Assembly: GCA_934647235.1 (NCBI GenBank)
Contig: CAKUFG010000020.1
Location: 1-52,884 of the forward strand
Length of the DNA stretch: 52,884 nucleotides
DNA from: an uncultured Clostridia bacterium
Lineage (GTDB): Bacteria > Bacillota > Clostridia > Christensenellales > Aristaeellaceae
Direction of reading: 5' to 3'
Under the pieces are notes generated by a model. The model had not been told where the DNA came from and ran no database searches. It saw only the letters and a list, made by a program, of their open reading frames with translations. Shown one piece after another: positions 7,880 through 16,282 of this stretch; the first letter of the stretch is position 1; each line of letters opens with the position of its first letter. The translations under genes were made by a program, and so were the position numbers.

Positions 7880-8704
7880 CTATTTTTGCTGCATTTTGCT
7901 GTCTACCGGGATCCACATTTCATAATAACGCATAAAATTCTCCGTATATCGATTGACTGTCACAATCATTCGCGTAAACGGATCCCCGCAAGGCTTCAAC
8001 CCGCTTGAACGTATGAAGGAAAAAGCGTCCGAAAAATCCTCCGGACGGATGCGACGTTCGCCTGGAATTCTCAGCACGCCGCGCACGGCAAGATGCGCTG
8101 GCAGGCAGCGAACGTATTCATTGACGGCGACGCCCAGAAAATGCGCATCCTCGGCCATGATGCCGATGCCGCCATAGTATTCCGTTTCGCCGCGTTCAAG
8201 CGCATCCAGGGGGAAACGCAGACTGACAAACGAGAGCGGCACCCAGGCAGACCATTCCGGATAGAGCGCCATGCGCGCTTCGTCATCTAAAATCGCATCG
8301 TTGTGGCGATAGTCAAGCTGAAAAATGCCTGGGTGCGCCTCTATACGAAACGTTCCCGCATCCTTTTCGCAGGCGAGAATCTGCCGGTTCAGATCGCGCA
8401 CACGGTTGAGCGTGCGGCGGTGCCATTCCATTTCGTGCTCCATCGCATCGGCCTGGCGCGAAAGTAGCGCGTGCACATCGTGCACATTCGTGCCGTTAAT
8501 CAGCTCCGCCGTCTCATCCAGCGAAAAGCCCATCTGCGCATAGGTTCGGCAGCGCAGCAGCGTGCCCACGTCAAGCGTGTGGAAGGAGCGGTAGCCGTTG
8601 TCCGAATTGCGCTGCGGAGAAACGACACCTTTTTTTTCATACAGCCGCACCGCTTCGGTGGAAATGCCCACGATTCTTGAGATTTTGCTGATAGAATAGC
8701 GCAC
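7880..8704 (-). CDS. MerR family transcriptional regulator with effector-binding domain
   Basis: A 274-residue activator: N-terminal MerR winged helix (YSISKISRIVGISTEAVRLYEKKGV, with NGYR following), a central coiled coil, and a C-terminal GyrI-like ligand-binding domain ending in an EMWIPV-type strand. I chose a GTG start at 8704 because GGAGG lies ten bases upstream and the MerR fold begins there. It probably senses a small molecule and activates the reductase gene at 5879. It ends in TAG, one of very few TAG terminators in this window; the family end (EMWIPVD) is reached just before it, so the stop looks genuine. Confidence 0.82.
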   Translation of the reverse strand: MRYSISKISRIVGISTEAVRLYEKKGVVSPQRNSDNGYRSFHTLDVGTLLRCRTYAQMGFSLDETAELINGTNVHDVHALLSRQADAMEHEMEWHRRTLNRVRDLNRQILACEKDAGTFRIEAHPGIFQLDYRHNDAILDDEARMALYPEWSAWVPLSFVSLRFPLDALERGETEYYGGIGIMAEDAHFLGVAVNEYVRCLPAHLAVRGVLRIPGERRIRPEDFSDAFSFIRSSGLKPCGDPFTRMIVTVNRYTENFMRYYEMWIPVDSKMQQK

Positions 8705-8860
8705 CCCAAACGTACCTCCGGTCAAGAATTCGCCCTTTACTATACACACCTGTCGGTCCAAAAGCAAGCGGAGCGGGGAGGAGCAGAAAGGCTGATTTGC
8801 CATTTCCATTGCAAAATATGGATGGATCTTCCATCTGATTCTGACGGCAGAGCAAGAAAA

Positions 8861-8886
8861 AAGCCTGGCAAGCAAGCTTGCCAGGC
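8861..8886 (-). terminator. terminator of the flavodoxin-decarboxylase unit
   Basis: An 11-bp inverted repeat (GCCTGGCAAGC with its complement) followed on the minus strand by TTTTTT. Confidence 0.85.
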
Positions 8887-8927
8887 AGACCGTCAGCAAA
8901 GCGGCTTTTCAGCGAAGGGCCGGTCGC

Positions 8928-9257
8928 TCAGCCCTCGTCCTTCCACACTTCCTTGGCCATGCGGAACGCTGCCCATGCCTTGGGCCAGCCGGCGTAGAAG
9001 GCCGCGTGGGTAAGGATTTCGGCGATTTCTTCCTTGGTTACGCCGTTTTTCCTGGCGCTCATCAGGTGAAACTGAAAGGACGAGTCCACCAGCCCCTGCG
9101 CCATCAGCGCCGTTACCGTCACGATGGAGCGGTCGCGCAGGGACAGCTTGTCCTCGCGGCTCCAAACCTCGCCGAACAGCACGTCGTCGTTAAGCTCCGC
9201 AAATTTCGGGGCGAAATCGCCCAGCTTGTCGCGGCCTGCGGTTTGCTTGATTGCCAT
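8928..9257 (-). CDS. carboxymuconolactone decarboxylase family protein
   Basis: A 109-residue all-helical AhpD/CMD-like protein with the family core LRDRSIVTVTALMAQG and THAAFYAGWPKAWAA. The usual CxxC of peroxidase-type members is absent, so it is nearer the gamma-carboxymuconolactone decarboxylase type; in anaerobes such proteins usually sit with flavodoxins and aldo/keto reductases, as here. It lies 15 bp after the exported flavodoxin gene and shares its terminator. Confidence 0.8.
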   Translation of the reverse strand: MAIKQTAGRDKLGDFAPKFAELNDDVLFGEVWSREDKLSLRDRSIVTVTALMAQGLVDSSFQFHLMSARKNGVTKEEIAEILTHAAFYAGWPKAWAAFRMAKEVWKDEG

Positions 9258-9272
9258 ACGGAGAACCTCCTT

Positions 9273-9869
9273 TTATTGCGCCGCATAGGGCGTGATGTTC
9301 ATGTCCTGAAGCCATTTCTGCATCTGTTCCGCAGTTGTATTGGCGGAGAAGCGATGGCCTTCCAGCCATGTAACCGTATCGTCTGTCAGCGCGGAGAGAA
9401 TTTTGTCCGTGCGCCCATAGCCGCTGCCGCCCGAGGTGCAGAAGCACAGCACCGTCTTGCCCGACAGATCATGGCTTTCAATGAAGGTTTCGATGATGCG
9501 CGGCGCCTGACCCCACCAGATGGGGAAGGCGAGGAGCACGGTGTCGTACTGCGCCATGTTTTCCACCGTCGCCGCCAGTGCGGGACGGCAGGTATCATCC
9601 TGCATTTCGCGGTTTGCCCGGCAATTGTCGTTGCTGTAGTTCAGATCGGCCGTCGTGTACGGCTCTTCGGGCGCAATGCGGAACAGATCGGCGTTCAGGG
9701 ACTCGGCGGCGTATTCTGCCAGCGGCCAGGTGTTGCCGGTGGCCGAGAAGCACGCCACCAGGATGTTGGAAGCCGTGGGCGCGAAGGCGTTTTCGCCCGG
9801 CTCGCCTTCGGCGAAGGCGGAGGCCGTCAGCAGCATCAGGGAAAGCAGTGCGATCAGCAGCTTTTTCAT
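9273..9869 (-). CDS. exported flavodoxin-like protein
   Basis: About 198 residues: signal peptide (KKLLIALLSLMLLTASAFA) and a flavodoxin fold. The FMN phosphate-binding loop is FSATGNT near residue 41, the first isoalloxazine loop is IWWGQAP, and TSGGSGYG is near residue 145. I chose the second ATG (9869) because GGAGG is nine bases upstream, while the first ATG (9878) abuts it. An exported flavodoxin suggests electron transfer outside the membrane, parallel to the reductase at 5879. Confidence 0.85.
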   Translation of the reverse strand: MKKLLIALLSLMLLTASAFAEGEPGENAFAPTASNILVACFSATGNTWPLAEYAAESLNADLFRIAPEEPYTTADLNYSNDNCRANREMQDDTCRPALAATVENMAQYDTVLLAFPIWWGQAPRIIETFIESHDLSGKTVLCFCTSGGSGYGRTDKILSALTDDTVTWLEGHRFSANTTAEQMQKWLQDMNITPYAAQ

Positions 9870-9901
9870 GGTTCTCATCCTCCTGTTGATGATTGGTGAT
9901 T

Positions 9902-10258
9902 TTACCCCTTTGCGCCTTGACTGCGCAGCCTGCAGCGCAGATAATCCAGCCGCTCCAGCTGTTTTTCCTTCAGGTGGATTTCGTCCAGCTTTTGCTCCCG
10001 CAGCGCGTTGAGGATGTTCATGCGCCGCTGCGCCGAGCCGCTTTCCAGCAGGGTCAGGCGCATATAGCCTTCAATTTCCGGGGCGGAAAGGCCGACGTCA
10101 TGCAGCGCCATGATCAGGCTCAGACGATCCAGATCCTGATCGTCATACTGCCAGCGACCCATCACCTGCTTAACCGAACCGCACAGTCCCCAGCTTTCGT
10201 ACTCATCCAGAATTTCAATGGGAATCTGGTAGTTCCTGCTTGCTTCTTCCCTGGTCAT
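9902..10258 (-). CDS. MerR-like regulator, short
   Basis: A 118-residue HTH protein: a degenerate MerR DNA-binding part (NYQIPIEILDEYESWGLC, RWQYDDQDLDRLSLIMALHDVGLSAPEIEGYM) and a C-terminal coiled coil. ATG 10258 is favoured because the family begins with the TREEAS helix and AAAGGCGG lies upstream. It sits just upstream of, and on the same strand as, the flavodoxin unit, which it probably controls. Confidence 0.75.
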   Translation of the reverse strand: MTREEASRNYQIPIEILDEYESWGLCGSVKQVMGRWQYDDQDLDRLSLIMALHDVGLSAPEIEGYMRLTLLESGSAQRRMNILNALREQKLDEIHLKEKQLERLDYLRCRLRSQGAKG

Positions 10259-10391
10259 GGGGGGCCGCCTTTCCGAGCGCACATTTCCGGGGCTCAGGCT
10301 TTATTATAGGGTTTCCCAAGCAAATGTCCAATGCTTATGCTGTATCGCAAGAAATAATCAAAATGCATAGCTGGAAAACGCAAGCGCCCGT

Positions 10392-11267
10392 TTATCTGGG
10401 CGGCATTGCGGCGTGGATATGCGCAAGCAGCGCCGAAACGGCAGGGGCGTGGGCCTGATGCTTTTTCCACACCAGCGCCGAGCCGCTGTCCAGGGTCAGC
10501 GAGGCAGGCACAAAGACCAGGCCGTCGTAGGCGCAGTCCAGCCGCAGGCACAGCGCCGCGCCCAGCCCCTGCCGCACCAGCATGGCGGCGTTGTAGGCCA
10601 GGTTGAAGGTGAGGATCACGTTCAGGCGGTCGTACAGGTCGCCGAACCAGCTGGCCAGCTCGCTGCGCACCAGCGCGCGCTCGGGCAGCATCAGCGGCAC
10701 GTCGGCTAAATCCTGGGGATGAATCCGCTGCTTTTGGGCCAGCGGCGAATCCGCGCGCACCAGCACGCCGTATTCCTCCGGCACGGGGAAGCGCAGAAAA
10801 TCGTATTTTGCCAATTCCACCGGCATGGAAAGCAGCCCCAGATCCAGCGTGCCGCTTTCGATTTTCTCTTTGATGTGGTCGGCGTTGCCGCTGAACAGCG
10901 TGTAGCGCACCTGCGGATGCAGCGCCGAAAAATCCGCCAACACCGCGCCCAGCGTGGAAAAGCTGCGCAGCTCACCGCTGCCGATGGCGATTTCACCGGT
11001 TAATTCAGCGGTGTGCTGGCGAAAATCGCGCTGCGTCTTGTCCGTCAAATCGATGATCTCCTGCGCGCGGCGGCGGAGCATCAGGCCGTCCTCGGTCAGC
11101 GTGATATGGTGATTGCTGCGCACGAACAGCTTTACGCCCAGCTCGTCCTCCAGCTGCGCCAGCTGGCGCGAAACGGCGGGCTGCGAAACGTGCAGCAGCT
11201 CCGCGGCGCGGGTGATGTTTTCCTCGCGGGCAACGGTCAGAAAATAGCGAAGTACGCGCAGATCCAT
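10392..11267 (-). CDS. LysR family transcriptional regulator
   Basis: A 291-residue LysR regulator: winged helix in residues 1-60 (MDLRVLRYFLTVAREENITRAA and SQPAVSRQLAQLE), then a substrate-binding domain. ATG 11267 has AAGGAAGG eight bases upstream; a GTG nine bases earlier is less likely. It is divergent from the broken aldo/keto reductase at 11442, the usual arrangement of a LysR regulator and its target. In related clusters such regulators also control CMD and flavodoxin genes. Confidence 0.9.
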   Translation of the reverse strand: MDLRVLRYFLTVAREENITRAAELLHVSQPAVSRQLAQLEDELGVKLFVRSNHHITLTEDGLMLRRRAQEIIDLTDKTQRDFRQHTAELTGEIAIGSGELRSFSTLGAVLADFSALHPQVRYTLFSGNADHIKEKIESGTLDLGLLSMPVELAKYDFLRFPVPEEYGVLVRADSPLAQKQRIHPQDLADVPLMLPERALVRSELASWFGDLYDRLNVILTFNLAYNAAMLVRQGLGAALCLRLDCAYDGLVFVPASLTLDSGSALVWKKHQAHAPAVSALLAHIHAAMPPR

Positions 11268-11441
11268 GACGTTCACCTTCCTTCTATTTTATTTTAGCAT
11301 GTGTTGTTCAACCGACAAGAAAAAATATTATGAAGACCGCGCAGAAATACATTTTACGCATGACTTGTGAGGATGAACAGGTATTAGACATTTGTGCAGG
11401 AGATTGATAAAATAGAGAAAAACGTGAATGGAGGAATCGCG

Positions 11442-12229
11442 ATGGAATATACCAAGTTGGGAGAACGGACATAGAAATCTCCAAGGTCTATTTCAATCCG
11501 GGCAGGCTGTCCAGAAAAGCCATTCACCGGGAAATCGACGGCAGCCTGAAGCGGCTGGGGATGGATTATCTTGACCTTTATATCATCCACCGTTTCGATT
11601 ATGAAACGCCCGTCGAGGAAACCATGGAGGCGCTGAACGAGCTGGTCCAGGCGGGCAAGGTGCGCGCGCTGGGTGCGTCCGCCATGTACGGCTATCAGTT
11701 CTACAATATGCAGCTGTGCGCGCGCGACCATGGCTGGGCGCGGTTTGAGGCGATGCAGAATCATTATAACCTGCTCTACCGCGAGGATGAGCGCGAGCTG
11801 ATTCCCATCTGCAGGCAGATGGGCGTTTCCCTGACGCCCTACAGCCCGCTGGCGGCAGGGCATCTGACCCGTCCCACCTGGAACGCCGATACCCTGCGCA
11901 GCAGAACTGACCGCGTCGCCATGGGCAAATACGACCGCATGGAAGCCCAGGACATGCCCATCGTTGCCCGCGTGCATGAGCTGGCGGAGAAATACAACGT
12001 AAAAATGCAGCAGATCGCCCTGGCCTGGCACTGGAAGAAGGGCGTGGCCTCGCCCATCGTGGGCGCAACCAGGGCGCAGTATCTGGACGATGCGGCGGGC
12101 GCGCTGGAGGTGAAGCTGACGGACGAGGATATTGCGTATCTGGAAGACCCCTACCTGCCGCACCGCATCGTCGGCGCAATTGATCATAACTCCGCCGATG
12201 GCGTGATGCTACTGGATGAGAAAAAGTAA
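11442..12229 (+). pseudogene. aldo/keto reductase with internal deletion and frameshift
   Basis: ATG 11442 has a GGAGG site and begins MEYTKLG. One base is then missing, the frame moves to RTDIEISKV, and the text jumps directly to FNPGRLSRKAIHREIDG, which in intact homologues lies some 70 or more residues further on. The rest, to 12229, is a normal aldo/keto reductase C-terminal two thirds (LDLYIIHRFDYETPVEETM, GASAMYGYQ). The cofactor and catalytic Asp/Tyr part is lost, so the product would be inactive. Confidence 0.75.
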
Positions 12230-12307
12230 GGCCCCCTGCGCTGCCGGCAATGCAAAGCCGTTCCTGGCAACCCACGGAAGCGCGCTTGAACAACAGAGGA
12301 ACAAGGA

Positions 12308-12893
12308 ATGACGCATATCAGGCTAGGCTTCGGCGAGGCCGATATTACCCCCGACGCGCCCATGCAGCTGATCGGCTTCAGCCGCTCCCCCAGATCGCAG
12401 GGGGTGGAGCGGCCGCTTCGGGCGCAGGCAGCTGTGTGGCAGTCGGATACTGTCCGCTGCGCGCTGGCGGCCATCGATCACATTGGCTTTTCCGCCCGGC
12501 ATGCCGCGCGGCTGCGAAGCGCGATTGGCAGCCTGCTGGGGACGGACGCTGCGCATGTGATGCTTTGCTTTTCGCACACGCATGCCGCGCCCAACGACGC
12601 CCTGGAGCCTGCGTATGCCGATTTTGCGGATGCGCGCATTCTGGATGCTGCGCGGCGCGCGCTGGCGGCGATGCGCCCTGTTCGCATTGCCTGGGGCTGC
12701 GCTGATACGCATATCGGCGTAAACCGCCGCAGCGGCGGCGCGGTGGATCGCCGCGCGGGCCTTCTCAAGGCTGTGGACGCTAAGACCGGCGCGCCCGTGC
12801 TGGCGCTGCTGCGCCTGACGGCGCACGGCAACACGCTCAAAAGCGACAACGCGCGCATCTCGCCCGATTGGTTCGGCGCGGCGCGCGATATGC
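12308..12893 (+). pseudogene. neutral/alkaline ceramidase-like hydrolase, 3' truncated
   Basis: About 195 residues matching the N-terminal half of the neutral/alkaline non-lysosomal ceramidase fold: LGFGEADITPD, FSHTHAAP (metal-binding histidines) and GVNRR. Proteins of this family in Clostridia are about 400 residues or more. The frame runs into an ABC transporter fragment near 12893 and stops by accident at 12908-12910. It has a ribosome binding site (GAGGAACAAGGA) and may still be translated, but the product is incomplete. Confidence 0.65.
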
Positions 12894-13460
12894 TCCGTGG
12901 GCGGGCATAACCTGAAGGAGCTGACCTGCGACAGCCTTCTGAGCAACATTTCCATGGTGTTTCAGAATGTATATCTGTTCAACGATACCATCCGCGCCAA
13001 CATCTGCTTTGGCAAGCCGGACGCCACCGAGGCTGAAATGATCGCCGCGGCCCAAAAGGCCCGCTGCCACGATTTCATCATGGCGCTGCCCAATGGCTAT
13101 GATACCGTGGTGGTCGAGGGCGGCGGCACGCTGTCCGGCGGCGAAAAGCAGCGCATTTCCATCGCCCGCGCCATGCTCAAGGACGCGCCCATCATCATCC
13201 TGGATGAGGCTACGGCCAGCATTGACCCGGAGAACGAGCACCTGATTCAGTCCGCCCTGTCCGAGCTGACGCAGGGCAAGACGATCATCACCATTGCGCA
13301 TCGCCTGGCTACCATCCAGAACGCCGATCAGATCCTGGTGGTGGACGACGGCCGCATCGCCGAGCGCGGCACCCATGCCGAGCTGATGCGGCAGGACGGC
13401 GTGTACAAGCGCTTTATCGGGATCCGCGAGAAGGCCGAGGGCTGGCGCATCGCGGGCTGA
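12894..13460 (+). pseudogene. ABC exporter ATP-binding domain, 5' truncated
   Basis: The C-terminal 190 residues of an ABC exporter half-transporter: Q-loop (ISMVFQNVYLFNDTI), signature LSGGEKQR, Walker B IIILDEATASID and the H-loop TIAHRL. The membrane domain and Walker A are missing. The join to the ceramidase-like gene lies around GTGGGCGGGCA (12896-12906), where both frames can be read. No start codon with a ribosome binding site. Confidence 0.8.
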
Positions 13461-13474
13461 GACAATATCACAAA

Positions 13475-13520
13475 AAAGCGGAGACGTTCGTGTCAGGCAG
13501 CCGGACGTCTTCGCTTTTTT
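13475..13520 (+). terminator. terminator after the ABC remnant
   Basis: AGCGGAGACGT and ACGTCTTCGCT pair across a 17-base loop and are followed by TTTTTT. Confidence 0.75.
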
Positions 13521-13563
13521 ATATGCAGAAATCCATGAAAAGGCCGGTGTTAATCTGCGTTGC

Positions 13564-13593
13564 TTGCGGCAACGGCCCGTTTGCGCTTATAAT
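13564..13593 (+). promoter_or_regulatory. promoter of the HTH gene
   Basis: TTGCGG (13564-13569), 18 bases, then TATAAT (13588-13593), about 30 bases before ATG 13626, which has GGGGCGGG upstream. Confidence 0.6.
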
Positions 13594-13625
13594 GCAGTTG
13601 TCAAAGCACAGAAGGGGGCGGGCTT

Positions 13626-13993
13626 ATGCTGAGTGAAAACATAAAAAGGGCGCGGAAGGCAAAGGGACTTTCGCAGGAGGAGCTGGCGCTGAAAATGAAC
13701 GTGGTAAGGCAGACTGTATCCAAATGGGAGAACGGTTTGTCAGTTCCGGACGCTGACCTGCTGCTTTCGCTGGCCAACGAGCTGGACACGCCGGTCAGCA
13801 CGCTGCTGGGCGAAAATATCCCGGCGCGCGAGCCGGAGGATATACAGGCAATTGCCGAAAGGCTTGCGGAAATCAACCTGCAGCTTGCCCGAAGGAGCAT
13901 GGTAAGAATCAAAGCCATCCGCTGGGGGCTGGCTTCCCTGTGCGCGCTGATTGTTACTCTTTTTGCCGCTCTGGCGGCGATGAAAAGCGCCTA
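13626..13993 (+). pseudogene. Xre-type HTH regulator with membrane tail, interrupted by an IS remnant
   Basis: An HTH_3 domain (NIKRARKAKGLSQEELALKMNVVRQTVSKWENG), a linker, and a hydrophobic segment (RWGLASLCALIVTLFAALAAM) near residue 105. This design is common in Clostridia. After MKSAY the reading runs into IS481-type sequence on the opposite strand and stops at a TAG (14004-14006) that belongs to the junction. The membrane segment suggests little is missing, so partial function cannot be excluded. Confidence 0.7.
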
Positions 13994-14605
13994 CATTTCC
14001 CGGTAGGTCCAGCGCGTGCATTCGTCCTTGGCCGTGAATTGGTAGTATTTCTGCCCATTGGCCACGCAATAGGACGGGACGAATTTTACGTCCACCTGGA
14101 GCTTCTGCCCGGGATACGCTGCGCGTTCATACGGCTTGTTCTGGCGGGCACGTTTCTTCTTCTCGGGCGGCCTCAGCTTCGAGGCCGTTCGCTTGAAGCA
14201 GCCGTAGCTTCTGACGTAGCCGCTCTTCTGCGCCTTTTCATAGCCCAGCAGCAGATCGCGCGGGTACTTTTTTGCGTACCGCTGCACCAGCTGGATTTCC
14301 CAGTCGCTTTGCTTCAGGGGCGAGTGCAGCGGCGCACGGCTTCGGTTCTTCAGCGACTCAATCGTGCCGTCATATCGCCCCTTCCACTTGTGGACCGTCT
14401 TGCGGCTCATCCTGTATCGCTCTGCCGCCTTCGTTACCCCGTGCTTCGCCGCATATTTCAATACCCGTTGACGATAGTACGCTTCTTGTGTTATTCTGTC
14501 CATGGAGAGCTCCTCTGTGGTGGCTGGTTTGGTGACACTGCTATCTTACCACATGAGTTCTCTTTTTGTTTACTTCCGTGTTACCTATGTATTATAGCTC
14601 AACAG
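13992..14605 (-). mobile_element. IS481-like insertion sequence remnant
   Basis: The minus strand from 14503 encodes about 170 residues of an IS481-type transposase: HTH (VTKAAERYRMSRKTVHKWKGRYDG) and the start of the DDE core (QKLQVDVKFVPSYC, with CTRWTYREM). It is cut just after TYREM, so two of the three catalytic acidic residues are gone. The outer end is near 14605, where the minus strand reads TGTTGAGCTATAATACATAG, a plausible TG-starting terminus with its own TATAAT. The other end is deleted together with the tail of the HTH gene. The 75 bases between it and the next gene hold nothing I recognise. Confidence 0.75.
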
Positions 14606-14680
14606 GCGACTGGAGCCTGCGGCCTGGATAATGAAAAGCGCTTCATCATTTGCGGGCCGGGCCGTCAAATGCTTCTGCCA

Positions 14681-16018
14681 TTATTCTGTAAGCGTATATC
14701 TGATGCTTCTTGCTTTCCCACGCTGTGAAAGCAGGCCGGAATTGACCATTTTCCGGATCATCCGGGAAGCGGTGGACGCACTGATGCCAAGCAGCTCCTC
14801 AGCCTCCGGCCTTGTAATGGCGCCATGCTTACGGACATAGGCCAATACCCGCTGTTCATTGCTGTCTGGTTCCCAAACGGGGATAGACGGAATAATCTCG
14901 ATTGGCTCAGGAGCAGTCTTCGTTTCATATTTGGCATTTACATTGGGAAGCGTGATCTTAAAGCTGTTCTTTGTGGTGGAAATCAAAGGCTTTTCCGAAG
15001 TCCCTTCGTATGCTTCCATGATCTTTGCAAGCCCTGTGCCGTATGCTTCAATCAAATGCAGCCGGTAAAATACATTGGCCAGGTTTTGGTTTCTGCATAC
15101 AGAAATGCCTGCCAGAATATCCTCCAGATCAATTCCCGGCATCAGGCCGCCGATGGACACAAATTCGATGCGGTCATCATAAATGCTGATCAGCGCGCTG
15201 GCGCTGAAGAAATAGTCCCGGTGGACAAGGAGGTTCAGCAGCGCCTCTCTGACGGCGATTACCGGATAGTCCCGAACATCAATGCGCGAGAGCTTTTCAA
15301 TGGTGGCGCGGGTCTGATTGCGGAAGTCGATATACTCATAGACTTCATTCATCTGCTTCATCAGAGAGCCGCTGAATTCCCGCCGATCCTTGAAAACCAT
15401 CTGCTTGGTTCCCTGAAAAACGGCGGCCTTAATGGTGTGCGGGTTCTGGTCGGACAGGAGCAGCGCCAGGTTGCTGTACAGACCGTCGTTGTCCACAAGC
15501 TTCAGCGTGCGCATTTGCTGCGGACCAAGCACCACCTTTCGGAATTGGAATTCCTTTTCGGCAGCCCCAAATGTAAGCTCCTGTTCCAGACTGCGCATGG
15601 TTTCAAAGTGGTCCCCATCCGTCTCCTTGATCATGCGGCGAATTGCGGCGTCGCTGGCCGGGACAGAGGAATAGCCCTGCCGGACATAGACGCCCTCCGG
15701 GCGCATCCCCTTTTTGGCAATATAATATGGACGATCCGTGCCGCGTTGGACGTTGATCTCAATGATTTTCTTTCCGGCTTCTTCAATGGTCCTGTAGTGA
15801 AGGAACATGGTGACATCCGGCTTGATGGAATCCCGGACCATGTTGCTGACCTGCAGCGCAGCGCCGTCCGGGTCATCCAGACCGATTACTTTGCCGCTAT
15901 CCAGGACGCCGATATACAGCGTGCCGCCGTCACTGTTTGCAAAGGCAATGATTTCCTTTTTGACGTCGTCCACAACGATCGATTTCAATTCCACGGTTTC
16001 GCTTTCCTGATAAAGCAT
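14681..16018 (-). CDS. AlbA/Schlafen-type ATP-binding transcriptional regulator
   Basis: A 445-residue protein: N-terminal AlbA_2 (Schlafen-like) domain (ESETVELKS, EIIAFANSDGGTLYIGV), a central GHKL-type ATP-binding part (AVREALLNLLVHRDY, YDDRIEFVSIGGL), and a C-terminal winged helix (AITRPEAEELLGISASTASRMIRKMV). Such proteins are regulators or defence-related sensors of unknown ligand. Its promoter is surrounded by four copies of TGACGAGAT, the likely site for its own winged helix. The start has AAGGGGG upstream. The gene follows the IS remnant and is oriented away from it. Confidence 0.8.
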   Translation of the reverse strand: MLYQESETVELKSIVVDDVKKEIIAFANSDGGTLYIGVLDSGKVIGLDDPDGAALQVSNMVRDSIKPDVTMFLHYRTIEEAGKKIIEINVQRGTDRPYYIAKKGMRPEGVYVRQGYSSVPASDAAIRRMIKETDGDHFETMRSLEQELTFGAAEKEFQFRKVVLGPQQMRTLKLVDNDGLYSNLALLLSDQNPHTIKAAVFQGTKQMVFKDRREFSGSLMKQMNEVYEYIDFRNQTRATIEKLSRIDVRDYPVIAVREALLNLLVHRDYFFSASALISIYDDRIEFVSIGGLMPGIDLEDILAGISVCRNQNLANVFYRLHLIEAYGTGLAKIMEAYEGTSEKPLISTTKNSFKITLPNVNAKYETKTAPEPIEIIPSIPVWEPDSNEQRVLAYVRKHGAITRPEAEELLGISASTASRMIRKMVNSGLLSQRGKARSIRYTLTE

Positions 16019-16042
16019 ATCGTCAACCCCCTTGGCAGATCT

Positions 16043-16190
16043 ATCTCGTCATCATTATAATAAATCCCGTCAACAAAATCAATGCGCTTGACGAGATTTG
16101 AAAGGAATGGTGACGAGATAATTTGATTGTTCCCGTAATTCAAGGGAATTATCATGCATTGCATCAGGACGAACTGCTGATATCTCGTCA
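16043..16190. promoter_or_regulatory. promoter with four TGACGAGAT operator copies
   Basis: The nine-base motif occurs on the minus strand at 16043-16051 and 16182-16190, and on the plus strand at 16089-16097 and 16111-16119. The last two are 22 bases apart, two helical turns. The minus-strand promoter is TTGATT (16077-16082), 17 bases, TATAAT (16054-16059), so one copy lies at the transcription start and one just upstream of the -35. Autoregulation by the gene at 14681 is the simplest reading. Confidence 0.65.
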
Positions 16191-16282
16191 ATCATGTCGT
16201 CATGCCGTCATGTATTAAATGAAACGTCACGAATCCTATGCACTTTTTATGACATATCAGGCTGATATACGCCTTGCGGTTT

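Noticed and set aside
13994..14503. Functional IS481 transposase
   Set aside because: The frame ends right after the first catalytic Asp region; the rest of the DDE domain and one end of the element are missing.
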